A stretch of 64,000 bases of DNA from Flavobacterium haoranii (GTDB lineage: Bacteria > Bacteroidota > Bacteroidia > Flavobacteriales > Flavobacteriaceae), in contig NZ_CP045292.1 of assembly GCF_009363055.1 (NCBI RefSeq), positions 682,001 through 746,000 of the forward strand, written 5' to 3'. Shown piece by piece: positions 38,183 through 46,375 of this stretch (within the stretch, counting starts at the first letter, position 1; each line of letters opens with the position of its first letter). The position numbers and the translations under genes are program-made. Below the pieces are notes generated by a model. It was not told the origin of the DNA. It ran no database searches and saw nothing but the letters and a program-made list of their open reading frames with translations.

Positions 38183-38695
38183 ATGTCAATTTTTAAATAC
38201 TGTCCCAATTGTAAATCTGAAAATATTGAACATCCAAATCATGTTCGGTTTTTGTGTCACGATTGTAATTTTACGTATTACCATAATATAGCAGCGGCGG
38301 TTGCTATAGTTTTTACTTTTGAAGATAAAGTTTTATTTACCGTTCGCAATGTTGACCCAGATAAAGGGAAATGGGATTTACCAGGCGGATTTATAGATCC
38401 AGGAGAAAATGCTGAAGAAGCAGCTTGTCGTGAAATAAATGAAGAATTAGGAATACAAGTGAAACCAAATGATTTAAAGTACATTACTACTTCACCTAAT
38501 AATTATTTATACAAAAATGTTCCCTACAGAACAATGGATATTTTTTATGAATGTCCTTTACAGACCGATTTTATTAATATAAATGCTGAAGATGAAATTC
38601 AGGATTTGATTTGGGTAAAACGTTCCGAAATAGATTTGAACCAAATTGGTTTTGTTTCTATTCGAAAAGTCATTGGAGAAAACTATATAAAATAG
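38183..38695 (+). CDS. Nudix hydrolase with N-terminal zinc ribbon
   Basis: 170 residues. CPNC at 7-10 and CHDC at 25-28 form a zinc ribbon, as in NudC-like or NADH-pyrophosphatase-type proteins. The Nudix box, GGFIDPGENAEEA followed by REINEELG (83-90), is complete. LDPD-like and PYRTMDIFYECPL segments complete the fold. The substrate is unknown. It ends 3 bp before the convergent Pmp3-like gene. Confidence 0.9.
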   Translation: MSIFKYCPNCKSENIEHPNHVRFLCHDCNFTYYHNIAAAVAIVFTFEDKVLFTVRNVDPDKGKWDLPGGFIDPGENAEEAACREINEELGIQVKPNDLKYITTSPNNYLYKNVPYRTMDIFYECPLQTDFININAEDEIQDLIWVKRSEIDLNQIGFVSIRKVIGENYIK

Positions 38696-38698
38696 CAT

Positions 38699-38899
38699 TT
38701 ACCCTCTTTTCATTTCGCGAATTATCTTATTCGTTCTTCTATCAGCATACATTCGGTTTAAAGCGGTAACCGCCCAAATAAATGCGGGTATCCAACCAAT
38801 AATCGTAATTTGTAAAAGCAAACATATAAATCCGGATAATATTTTACCTTGTAGCATTAAACTCAACCAAGGAAAGAAAAAAGCAATTACGTAGCGCAT
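38699..38899 (-). CDS. small YqaE/Pmp3-like membrane protein
   Basis: 66 residues with two hydrophobic segments: VIAFFFPWLSLMLQGK and GFICLLLQITIIGWIPAFIWAVTAL, then a basic tail RRTNKIIREMKRG. FPW(L)...QG and GWIPAFIWA are typical of the Pmp3/YqaE family, small inner membrane proteins tied to ion homeostasis and stress. It is convergent with the Nudix gene. Confidence 0.82.
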   Translation of the reverse strand: MRYVIAFFFPWLSLMLQGKILSGFICLLLQITIIGWIPAFIWAVTALNRMYADRRTNKIIREMKRG

Positions 38900-38957
38900 G
38901 ATGATGATTCGTTTTTTGATGTACTAGTTAGTAGTAAAATCAACTTCAATGTCACAC

Positions 38958-39332
38958 TTATTTGTTTTCAGCGAATTCACGCCTTGAAGTTTGTATAGCT
39001 TCCATATTTCCTTTTGCCCAAAGCACTAAACCGTGTAAATGTGGTAATAAAGATTTTCCTCTTTCGGTAAGTTGATATTCTACTTTAGGAGGAATTTGAG
39101 GATATACAGTTCTGTTTACTAAACCATCAGATTCTAATGTCTTTAGAGTTACAGCAAGCATTTTTTGAGAAATAGACGCTATAGTTTTATGAATTTCATT
39201 AAAGCGTAAAATTCCTTCCTCTTCTAAAACTAATAAAACGAGTACCGACCATTTATCTCCTATGCGATCAATTACATTTCTAATTGGACAATCTTCAATA
39301 TTTGAAAATTTATTTAAATTTTTTTCTTCCAT
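38958..39332 (-). CDS. HxlR family transcriptional regulator
   Basis: 124 residues. CPIRNVIDRIGDKWSVLVLLVL and LRFNEIHKTIASISQKMLAVTLKTLESDGLVNRTVYPQIPPKVEYQLTERG are the winged-helix core of HxlR proteins, with the N-terminal sensory Cys retained. It diverges from a QorB-like gene. In other bacteria QorR (HxlR family) represses qorB under control of reactive electrophiles, so the same pair is likely here. Confidence 0.9.
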   Translation of the reverse strand: MEEKNLNKFSNIEDCPIRNVIDRIGDKWSVLVLLVLEEEGILRFNEIHKTIASISQKMLAVTLKTLESDGLVNRTVYPQIPPKVEYQLTERGKSLLPHLHGLVLWAKGNMEAIQTSRREFAENK

Positions 39333-39356
39333 AATCCTTTGAAATATGCATTACTA

Positions 39357-39440
39357 ACCAAAAGGTAAGTATTTGATTTTAAGGTAACTTCTTGTTTGAA
39401 TTAAAATTTGTGACTACCTTTGGTTACCAAAAGTAAGTAA
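39357..39440. promoter_or_regulatory. shared HxlR/qorB control region with two direct operator-like repeats
   Basis: ACCAAAAGGTAAGTA (39357-39371) and ACCAAAAGTAAGTA (39426-39439) are direct repeats 69 bp apart. The second overlaps TTTGGTTACCAAAAG, a near palindrome. TTG at 39392-39394, 20 bp, then TACCTTTG at 39415-39422 forms the qorB promoter, with the operator just downstream, a repression geometry. The first copy lies over the HxlR promoter side, which suits autoregulation. Confidence 0.6.
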
Positions 39441-39482
39441 AAAACTTTTAGTAATCTAATAATCATTTAAAAAAATATAGTT

Positions 39483-40325
39483 ATGACAATAGGAATTACA
39501 GGAGCTACAGGACAATTAGGACAATTGGTAGTTCAAAATTTAAAAGAAAGAAATACTGATGCAAACATTGTAGCATTAGTAAGAGATCCAAAAAAAGCAG
39601 CAGATTTAGGTGTTGAAGCAAGAGTATTTGATTACAATCAACCTGAAACACTTGCAGAAGCTTTAAAAGGAATTGATAAGTTATTATTAATTTCAGGAAA
39701 CGAAATTGGTAACAGAAGTGCTCAACATACAAATGTTATTGAGGCAGCAAAAAAAGCTGGTGTAAAATTAATTGCTTATACGAGTTTATTACATGCTGAT
39801 AAATCTTCATTAGCTTTAGCTGGAGAACATTTAGAAACAGAAACTTTATTAAAAGAATCGGGAATTCCTTATGTTATTTTACGCCACGGATGGTATACTG
39901 AAAATTATGTTGGAGGTTTAAGCGGAGTTGTAGAACACGGAACATTTTATGGTAGTGCAGGAGATGGAAAAATTGCATCTGCCTCTAGAGCCGATTTCGC
40001 AATTGTTGATGCTGAAGTTTTAGTTACAGAAGGACATGAAGGAAAAACTTATGAATTAGCAGGAGATGAAATTTTTACTTTATCAGATTTTGCAAAATCA
40101 CTTTCTGAAGTTGCTGGAAAAGAATTAAAGTATCAAAATTTACCAGTTGAAGAATATGCAAAAGTTTTAGAAGGATTTGGTTTACCAGAAGGTGTAGCAC
40201 AATTCTTTGCTGGAACACATATTGGAACTGAAAAAGGAGATTTGTTTGATGATAGTAAAACATTATCAAAATTGATAGGAAAACCAACAACTAGCTTAAA
40301 AGCTGTTTTAAAAGCTTCTCTATAA
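39483..40325 (+). CDS. NAD(P)H:quinone oxidoreductase 2-like, NmrA/SDR fold
   Basis: 280 residues. GITGATGQLGQLV at 4-16 is the Rossmann loop; LLISGNEIGNRSAQHTNVIEAAKKAGVKLIAYTS and YVILRHGWYTENY are typical of the QorB/NmrA-like family. These cytosolic enzymes reduce quinones with NADPH. Divergent from HxlR, its likely repressor. A strong terminator follows. Confidence 0.88.
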   Translation: MTIGITGATGQLGQLVVQNLKERNTDANIVALVRDPKKAADLGVEARVFDYNQPETLAEALKGIDKLLLISGNEIGNRSAQHTNVIEAAKKAGVKLIAYTSLLHADKSSLALAGEHLETETLLKESGIPYVILRHGWYTENYVGGLSGVVEHGTFYGSAGDGKIASASRADFAIVDAEVLVTEGHEGKTYELAGDEIFTLSDFAKSLSEVAGKELKYQNLPVEEYAKVLEGFGLPEGVAQFFAGTHIGTEKGDLFDDSKTLSKLIGKPTTSLKAVLKASL

Positions 40326-40333
40326 AAAGTTTT

Positions 40334-40372
40334 AAAAAAGGCTTAATTATAAGAAATAATTAAGCCTTTTTT
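40334..40372. terminator. strong bidirectional terminator after qorB-like gene
   Basis: AAAAAAGGCTTAATTAT (40334-40350) and ATAATTAAGCCTTTTTT (40356-40372) pair perfectly over 17 bp around a 5-nt loop. Confidence 0.88.
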
Positions 40373-40408
40373 ATGTTTAGAAGTTTTAAATTTGGTTTTT
40401 TAAAAAAT

Positions 40409-40963
40409 ATGAACAACCATTACATTTATTGTTTAGAAGAAGTAGCCGATGTTGAGGCAGCAAATAATAGCATTATTTTACCTGCTTTAGAAAACTTGGC
40501 TTTACACTACGGAATTACGAATGTTTATAAAACTTGTGACAGTATTGAAACATTTGAAGAAAGTTTGAGTACGCTTTTGTATGAAGATAAACATTTTAAA
40601 GATTATGCCATTATTTACTTAGTGGTAAAAGGAAAGTCAAACCAAATAAATATTGGCAATTATTATTTTTCGTTTGAAGAAATTGCAGAACTTTTTGAAG
40701 GAAAGTTAAATGACAAAATTGTTCATTTTTCAAACTTATTTCAACTCGATTTAGAAGAAGAAACGTTTCAATATTTTCTTGATGTAACTGGCGCTAAAGC
40801 AATTTCAGGTTATAGTAACAGAGTGCCTATTTTAAGTACAATTCTCGATAATTTGTTTTTTTCAATTTATGAAGAAGACGATGACATGTTTAGTGCTGTT
40901 GAAACACTTTTTGAAAAACAATATGCCTTGTGTAAAAGCCTAGGATTTAGATTGTATTATTGA
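40409..40963 (+). CDS. DUF6642-like hypothetical protein
   Basis: 184 residues from ATG 40409, MNNHYIYCLEEVADVEAANN. An ATG at 40373 in the same frame abuts the T tract of the preceding terminator, so the downstream start is preferred. LLYEDKHFKDYAIIYLVVKGKSNQINIGNYYFSFEEIAELFEGKL and YFLDVTGAKAISGYSN recall the DUF6642 family of Bacteroidetes; the function is unknown. It is the last ordinary gene before the accessory island. Confidence 0.7.
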   Translation: MNNHYIYCLEEVADVEAANNSIILPALENLALHYGITNVYKTCDSIETFEESLSTLLYEDKHFKDYAIIYLVVKGKSNQINIGNYYFSFEEIAELFEGKLNDKIVHFSNLFQLDLEEETFQYFLDVTGAKAISGYSNRVPILSTILDNLFFSIYEEDDDMFSAVETLFEKQYALCKSLGFRLYY

Positions 40964-41373
40964 TTTTTTTACAAATCAGCTTTAGTTCTCAACAAAATAA
41001 TATTCTTGGAACGATTTGAACATTTTTTGTAGATCTTCCTGTTACATGATTTTTTTCTAAAAAACACACTTTACTGACGTTTTTAATGAATTAAGAGGAG
41101 TAAACTTATTAACAATCCGCCACATTTTTTAATTCTATTTTACTCAACATAAACGCAATTTACACGCAACTTATTTCTTAAGACTTCTTGCAAAATGTTT
41201 ATGTATTTGGGCTTCCGAAGATTCAAAAAAAGAAAGTAGATCAAAGGCATTTTAATCTTATTATGTTAATATCTTCATTTGAATTTCAATTTTAATTTTT
41301 TCAATTTTGTTAGCAACAGTACAGCCCCTATTAATTGAACTATTTTTAAGTATTAATTAAATTTTATACGCCA
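40964..41373. other. gene-free 410 bp at the left edge of the island
   Basis: No convincing gene. On the minus strand around 41180-41260 a short open stretch (LLSFFESSEAQIHKHFARSLKK) looks protein-like but has no start and is preceded by a stop, so it may be the tail of a lost gene. The 3' part is AT-rich and leads to the TTG start of the HTH gene. Confidence 0.35.
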
Positions 41374-41637
41374 TTGAAATCAGAAGTTTCTATTTTAAAA
41401 ACTGAAATTGAAGCATTAAAAAAGAGTTTGCTAGATCTACAACAACAAGCTCAACAAGACATTTGGTACGACGGTTCCGATGTAAAACGCTTATTCCACA
41501 TTAGCGAATCAACTTTAACACGCTATCGTAAAGAAGGAAAAATTCCGTTTACGAAACTTGGGGGTAAATATTTTTATCCTAAACAATACTTTACCAAGAG
41601 CTTAATGGATAAAATGCAAAATAAGGAGCTTTTGTAG
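41374..41637 (+). CDS. excisionase-like helix-turn-helix protein
   Basis: 87 residues with a TTG start at 41374; no ATG lies in frame before the domain. A short coiled coil (ILKTEIEALKKSLLDLQQQAQQ) precedes the wHTH: WYDGSDVKRLFHISESTLTRYRKEGKIPFTKLGGKYFYPKQYF. Such HTH_17/MerR-like proteins are common on Bacteroidetes mobile elements and as accessory regulators. It marks the left end of the accessory region; no integrase is seen beside it. Confidence 0.75.
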   Translation: MKSEVSILKTEIEALKKSLLDLQQQAQQDIWYDGSDVKRLFHISESTLTRYRKEGKIPFTKLGGKYFYPKQYFTKSLMDKMQNKELL

Positions 41638-41707
41638 TTTACGGTTTATAGTTTACGGTTTACGGTTTATAGTTTACAGTTTACAGTTTACGGTTTACGG
41701 TTTATAG
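41636..41707. repeat. ten tandem heptanucleotides GTTTAYR
   Basis: Starting at the stop codon of the HTH gene, ten units of GTTTACG, GTTTATA or GTTTACA follow without interruption. The tract looks like a plant telomere repeat but is a bacterial simple repeat with a 7-bp period. Confidence 0.85.
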
Positions 41708-41737
41708 TTAATTGTTTGCAATCTTCAATTAACGGAT

Positions 41738-42006
41738 ACCCCATTATTCCTATTTATTCTTACTTAATACCCATTTCGTTCGTATAAAGTTATGTTTTTG
41801 CGAAGCACTAACGAACATGCTCCGAAGCAAATACGAACAAAACCCCTATAAAATGACCCCCAACCCATCAAATACTTCCAATACCTATCAAAACCTATCA
41901 ATACTTATCAAAAGTTGTCAAAAGCTATCAGATTATAGCAAAGTCTTTTATTAGGTATTAAAAACCGTAAAAACATATTAAATCGTTGTTAATCAATACC
42001 TTGTGA
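41738..42006. repeat. intergenic region with an array of about eight 10-bp repeats
   Basis: From 41861 to 41940 a decamer AAWACYTATCA-like repeats with an exact 10-bp period: the core YTATCA recurs at 41865, 41875 (CTTCCA), 41885, 41895, 41905, 41915 (TTGTCA), 41925 and 41935 (ATAGCA). This is one turn of helix, so all copies face the same side. It ends about 65 bp upstream of a promoter. GTTCGTAT (41778-41785) and ATACGAAC (41831-41838) form a wider inverted repeat. Confidence 0.65.
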
Positions 42007-42036
42007 TTGTATTTTGAAATTCTCTTTTTACTTTTG
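42007..42036 (+). promoter_or_regulatory. promoter of the DUF6266 gene
   Basis: TTG at 42007-42009, 19 bp, and TACTTTTG at 42029-42036 match the Bacteroidetes consensus exactly. Transcription would start near 42043, leaving a leader of about 64 nt. Confidence 0.7.
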
Positions 42037-42106
42037 AAACGTTATTTGATAAGCGCGCATCAAAAACAAAAGGTAAATTATTAATTCATAAATTTTTTTT
42101 AAGAGT

Positions 42107-42748
42107 ATGGGAACGTACAACAAAGGTATTTTAGGAGCATTTTCAGGTAAAGTAGGTCCAGTGGTAGGTGCTACGTGGCGTGGTAAAGACGTAATGCGTA
42201 GTTTACCCAAAAAGAGTAATCGTTTGGCAACGCCATTTCAACAACAACAACGCACTAAGTTTACCATGACCAATGAATTTTTGGGTGGTGTGCAGCCGGT
42301 TATTAAACGCTATTTTGGCAACGATACAGGATTAAAAACTCGTAGAAATGCAGCCATGTCTTATTTGATGAAAGAGGCAATTGTGTTTAATGATCCTAAT
42401 TATGAGTGGGATTACACCAAGGTTTTGATTAGTAAAGGTGATTTGTTAGGAATTAACAACGGAGCTGTTGTTGCAGGAACTGGGCAAAATTTAGATTTTT
42501 CTTGGACCGATAACAGCGGACAAGGAGAAGCTGCTGCGACTGATAAGTTGGTCGTAGTAGTATACGAGCCTACCACAAAGGCTACAGTGTACAGTTTGGA
42601 GGCAGGAAGTAGAAGTAGTGGAAGTGCTTCTTTAGAATTACCCAATTTTTTAAGCGGACTTGAAGTGCAAGTTTGGGCTACTTTTGTTTCTGCAGATGAT
42701 AAGTTATTTGCCACCAGTTTGTATTTAGGTGCTATAACTGTAGGATAA
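42107..42748 (+). CDS. DUF6266 family protein
   Basis: 213 residues. MGTYNKGILGAFSGKVGPVVG, WRGKDVMRSLPKKSNRLAT and QQQQRTKF are hallmarks of DUF6266; the C-terminal half is a beta-rich domain (VVAGTGQNLDFSWTDNSG, DKLVVVVYEPTTKATVYSLEAG). The function is unknown. Members occur in variable regions of Bacteroidetes, sometimes in several copies. Codon use is a little richer in G and C than in neighbouring core genes. It has its own promoter and terminator and stands alone. Confidence 0.82.
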   Translation: MGTYNKGILGAFSGKVGPVVGATWRGKDVMRSLPKKSNRLATPFQQQQRTKFTMTNEFLGGVQPVIKRYFGNDTGLKTRRNAAMSYLMKEAIVFNDPNYEWDYTKVLISKGDLLGINNGAVVAGTGQNLDFSWTDNSGQGEAAATDKLVVVVYEPTTKATVYSLEAGSRSSGSASLELPNFLSGLEVQVWATFVSADDKLFATSLYLGAITVG

Positions 42749-42783
42749 TCTTAGTGTTGGTTAGTGTTCACACTAAGGATACA

Positions 42784-42817
42784 ATGCCCTACCAGAAATG
42801 GTGGGGTATTTTTTTGA
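42784..42817 (+). terminator. intrinsic terminator of the DUF6266 gene
   Basis: ATGCCCTACCA and TGGTGGGGTAT pair over 11 bp (two wobble pairs) around a GAAA tetraloop, followed by seven T. Confidence 0.85.
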
Positions 42818-42822
42818 CCATT

Positions 42823-42888
42823 GCCTTCGAGAGCCTCAGGCAACGGTTTTATTGAGAAATTTGATTGGTGGCTGAGGTTCTCGAAGCC
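42823..42888. repeat. 17-bp inverted repeat around a 32-bp spacer
   Basis: GCCTTCGAGAGCCTCAG (42823-42839) and CTGAGGTTCTCGAAGCC (42872-42888) are near-perfect inverted copies. The sequence differs from the REP palindromes further right. It may be another REP-like mobile palindrome. An open frame of 88 codons crosses it but is not protein-like. Confidence 0.55.
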
Positions 42889-43046
42889 ACTTTTTATTAT
42901 GGTTCAAGTTATAAGTTTTACGCATTTTTATTTTTTAACACTACTCGTACGGATTTCCACATTTTTATTCCATCCACTTTATTTACTTTCGTTAAGAAAG
43001 TTCCTACGTATTTTTACCAGGTATGAAAATCAGGTATTTTTACGGG

Positions 43047-43077
43047 TTGTAAAAGCCCTTTTTTTTCGTTATGTTTG
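43047..43077 (+). promoter_or_regulatory. promoter of hsdR
   Basis: TTG at 43047-43049, 20 bp, then TATGTTTG at 43070-43077. The start would be near 43084, which supports translation from ATG 43099 rather than further upstream. Confidence 0.65.
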
Positions 43078-43098
43078 GAACTATTAAAATCATTTGAA

Positions 43099-45480
43099 AT
43101 GATTGATAAAAAGAAATTATCAGAACGCGATATTTGCACAAAATTTATAACACCTGCTATTCAAAATGCGGGTTGGAACTTGCAATCTCAAGTGCTTGAA
43201 GAAGTGACTTTTACTGATGGTAAAATTTATGTTCGTGGTAAATTGACTGCTCGTGGTGAAAGAAAAAGAGCGGATTATTTATTGTACTATCAAGACAATC
43301 CAATTGCTATTATTGAGGCAAAAGATAACAAGCATTCGGTTCGTGCAGGTATTCAACAAGCGCTTAACTATGCTAGAATATTAGATATCCCAAGTGTGTT
43401 TAGTAGTAATGGTGATGGTTTTGTGTATCATGATAGAACAGTAAATGATGATTCTATTGAAACCGAATTAGCTTTAGAAGACTTTCCTTCTCCAGAAGCA
43501 TTATGGATGAAGTACAAACACTATAAAGGTATAGTTACTGAACAAGGCGAAAAGATTGCTTTACAAAAATACTTTTCGGATGGTTCGGGAAGAAAGCCAC
43601 GATATTACCAACAAATTGCGATTAACCGAACTGTTGAAGCTATTGCCAATGGACAAAACCGAATTTTGTTAGTTATGGCAACTGGTACTGGAAAAACGTA
43701 TACGGCTTTTCAAATTATTCATCGACTATGGAAAAGTGGTGCTAAGAAAAGAATTTTATTTCTTGCCGATAGAACTGCTTTGATTGACCAAACCAAACGT
43801 GGGGATTTCAAACATTTTAAAGATAAAATGACGGTGGTTAAAAACCGTATGATTGATAAAAGTTATGAAATTTATTTGGCTTTATATCAAGGTTTATCGG
43901 GTGCGGATGAAGATGCGAATGCTTACAAACAGTTTTCACCTGATTTTTTTGATTTAATTATTATTGATGAGTGTCATAGAGGAAGTGCCAAAGAAGATAG
44001 TGCATGGAGAGAAATTTTAACATATTTCAAAAATGCTACTCATGTAGGTTTAACTGCAACACCTAAAGAAACCAAAGAAACCAGTAATACTGAATATTTT
44101 GGAGAACCAGTTTATACGTATTCTTTAAAACAGGGAATTGATGATGGCTTTTTAGCGCCTTACAAAGTTATTCGTGTGGTATTGAATGTAGATGCAGAAG
44201 GCTACAGACCTGAACAAGGTAAAACTGATAAAGACGGAAACGAAGTAGAGGATAGAATTTACAATAGAAAAGATTTTGACCGAAGTTTAGTCATTGACGA
44301 GCGAACGGATACCGTTGCTAAAAAAGTAACCGAATATCTAAAAGGTTTTGACCGTTTTGCTAAAACGATTATTTTCTGTGTAGATATTGACCATGCCGAA
44401 CGTATGCGAAATGCTATTGCGCGTCATAATGCTGATTTGGTTTCAGAAAATTATAAGTATGTGATGCAAATTACAGGGGATAATGAAGAAGGAAAACGTG
44501 AGTTGGACAACTTTATTAACCCAGAAGAAAAATATCCTGTAGTTGCTACAACCTCTGAATTAATGACCACTGGTGTTGATGCGCAAACTTGTAAAGTAAT
44601 TGTGCTTGATGCCAACATTAATTCCATGACGAAATTCAAACAAATTGTAGGTCGTGGTACGCGTATCAATGAAGAGTTTAATAAATTGTATTTTACGATT
44701 TTAGATTTTAGAAACGCCACCGACAACTTTGCTGACCCTGAGTTTGATGGACATCCGTTACGTGTTAAACCCATTACAGAAGACCTTGATTTAGAAACTA
44801 TCATTGACGAAGAAGAAACAGAAGACACTCCAATTATTGATGAAGTTACAGGAGATGAAATTATAATGGCTCCTGCGGTAGTAAGAGAGCCATCAAGTAA
44901 AGATGAGTATCAAAAAAGACCGAAACAATATGTGAATGGGGTGGATGTTTCTATTTTGGTAAGTAGAGAATTGTATTTTGACAATGATGGAAAACCTATT
45001 ACAACGAGTTTAAAAGATTACACAAAAAATATTATACAAAAGAATTTTGCCTCTTTAGACGATTTTCTTTTAAAATGGAATACTTCTGATAAAAAAGAAG
45101 CGATTATTAAAGAATTGCAAGAGCAAGGTGTTATGGTTGAATCGTTGTATGAAGCTGTTGATAAACAAGTCGATTTATTTGATTTGGTTTGTCACGTAGC
45201 TTTTGACCAACCGCCATTAACACGAAAAGAACGTGCAAATAACGTTAAAAAACGAAATTATTTTACCAAATATGGCGAACAAGCACGCAAAGTATTAGAA
45301 GCTTTATTAGACAAATATGCCGATGAAGGTGTTGAAAATATTGAGAGCTTTGACGTATTACGTGTAAAACCATTTGACGATTTTGGTTCGCCACTAGAGA
45401 TTATTTCTCATTTTGGTAACAAACAAAAGTATTTAGACGCAGTAAAAGAATTAGAAAACGAATTATATAGAAAAGCATAA
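43099..45480 (+). CDS. hsdR: type I restriction enzyme, R subunit
   Basis: 793 residues from ATG 43099 (MIDKKKLSERDICTKFITPAI); an in-frame start at 43075 would lie inside the promoter. The N-terminal PD-(D/E)XK nuclease shows D59 in ADYLL and EAK at about 73-75. The SF2 translocase has Walker A TGTGKT near 195-200, DECH at about 290-293, LTATPKET, and motif VI QIVGRGTRINE. The C-terminus fits the EcoEI-type R family. It cleaves unmodified DNA after translocation, with HsdM and HsdS. Order R-(transposase)-M-S; the next gene starts directly after its stop. Confidence 0.94.
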   Translation: MIDKKKLSERDICTKFITPAIQNAGWNLQSQVLEEVTFTDGKIYVRGKLTARGERKRADYLLYYQDNPIAIIEAKDNKHSVRAGIQQALNYARILDIPSVFSSNGDGFVYHDRTVNDDSIETELALEDFPSPEALWMKYKHYKGIVTEQGEKIALQKYFSDGSGRKPRYYQQIAINRTVEAIANGQNRILLVMATGTGKTYTAFQIIHRLWKSGAKKRILFLADRTALIDQTKRGDFKHFKDKMTVVKNRMIDKSYEIYLALYQGLSGADEDANAYKQFSPDFFDLIIIDECHRGSAKEDSAWREILTYFKNATHVGLTATPKETKETSNTEYFGEPVYTYSLKQGIDDGFLAPYKVIRVVLNVDAEGYRPEQGKTDKDGNEVEDRIYNRKDFDRSLVIDERTDTVAKKVTEYLKGFDRFAKTIIFCVDIDHAERMRNAIARHNADLVSENYKYVMQITGDNEEGKRELDNFINPEEKYPVVATTSELMTTGVDAQTCKVIVLDANINSMTKFKQIVGRGTRINEEFNKLYFTILDFRNATDNFADPEFDGHPLRVKPITEDLDLETIIDEEETEDTPIIDEVTGDEIIMAPAVVREPSSKDEYQKRPKQYVNGVDVSILVSRELYFDNDGKPITTSLKDYTKNIIQKNFASLDDFLLKWNTSDKKEAIIKELQEQGVMVESLYEAVDKQVDLFDLVCHVAFDQPPLTRKERANNVKKRNYFTKYGEQARKVLEALLDKYADEGVENIESFDVLRVKPFDDFGSPLEIISHFGNKQKYLDAVKELENELYRKA

Positions 45481-45930
45481 ATGCCATTCATCAAAGTATA
45501 TATTCATTTTGTTTGGAGTACCAAAAATAGATTTCCATTTCTTAATTCATTAGAGTTGAGAGAGAAAATGTGGAAACACATCAAAGAAAATGGAAAAGAA
45601 AAAGGAATTTTTATTGATTTTGTAAATGGGTATAGTGACCATTGTCATTGTTTGGTTTCATTGAAATCTGACCAGACAATTCAAAAGGTAATCCAAATGA
45701 TAAAGGGAGAATCTGCATTTTGGTTTAATAATCAAAATTTTATTCTTGAAAAATTTGGTTGGCAAGACGAATATTTTGCGGTTTCGGTTTCGGAATCAAT
45801 GATTGAAAATGTTAGAAATTATATCCGAAATCAAGAAACACATCATTCCAAAAAACCATTTGATGACGAATATAATAAAATGATTGATGTATATGGATTT
45901 CAAAAATTTAATGATAATCTGAATCAATAG
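45481..45930 (+). CDS. REP-associated tyrosine transposase (Y1, IS200-like)
   Basis: 149 residues, typical for a single-domain Y1 transposase. The HUH motif is HCH at 54-56 (SDHCHCLVSL), the catalytic Tyr is probably Y114 (VRNYIRNQETHH), and FGWQDEYFAVSVS is a family block. KVYIHFVWSTKNRFPFL is the usual start. It lies directly after hsdR and is followed by palindromes of REP type, so it is best read as a RAYT rather than an autonomous IS. All key residues are present, so it may be active on single-stranded DNA. Confidence 0.9.
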   Translation: MPFIKVYIHFVWSTKNRFPFLNSLELREKMWKHIKENGKEKGIFIDFVNGYSDHCHCLVSLKSDQTIQKVIQMIKGESAFWFNNQNFILEKFGWQDEYFAVSVSESMIENVRNYIRNQETHHSKKPFDDEYNKMIDVYGFQKFNDNLNQ

Positions 45931-46350
45931 AAATGGGTTTCAACCCATTTGGTATAATGGATAAAAACAATGATTCCAATAATGGGTTTTAACCCTAAAT
46001 TAAAATAACATATGATTATTAAATTAAATAATTGAAATATTATCGGATGGTTTGAAACCCATCCCAATTGAAAAATAAATATTATTAAATGGGTTGTAAT
46101 TCATTCCGATTAAAATAAAACAAACATTAAAATTATTATCGGATGGTTTGAAACCCATCCCAATTGAAAAAAATAGAAATTAATTTTATTATCGGATGGT
46201 TTGAAACCCATCCCAATTGAAAATAGAAATTAATATTATTATCAGATGGGTTAAATCCCATCCCAATTGAAAAAAACAAATATTGATATTAATATTATTA
46301 TTATTATTAAAATTATTATCAGATGGGTTGAAACCCATCCCAATTGAAAT
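45931..46350. repeat. array of about eight REP-like palindromes between transposase and hsdM
   Basis: Five copies share ATTATCRGATGG, TTGAAACCCATCC and CAATTGAAA, at about 46039, 46136, 46187, 46236 and 46311; each folds as GGATGG/CCATCC closed by TTT/AAA. Three weaker relatives lie at 45931-45950 (AAATGGGTT/AACCCATTT, abutting the transposase stop), 45980-45997 and 46086-46110. Spacings of about 50-100 bp are AT-rich and unequal, which does not fit CRISPR. No promoter for hsdM is seen in it. Confidence 0.88.
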
Positions 46351-46375
46351 AAACAAAACAAATTAATATACAAAC

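Noticed and set aside
41636..41707. Telomere-like sequence of a linear replicon end
   Set aside because: The tract is only about 70 bp, internal, flanked by genes on both sides, and similar heptamers of other sequence occur elsewhere.
42821..43087. 88-codon plus-strand frame before hsdR
   Set aside because: It crosses a terminator edge, a long inverted repeat and the hsdR promoter, and its residues look random.
45931..46350. CRISPR array
   Set aside because: The repeated units are palindromes with unequal, AT-rich gaps of about 15-60 bp, some units are degenerate, no cas gene is present, and a RAYT transposase adjoins.
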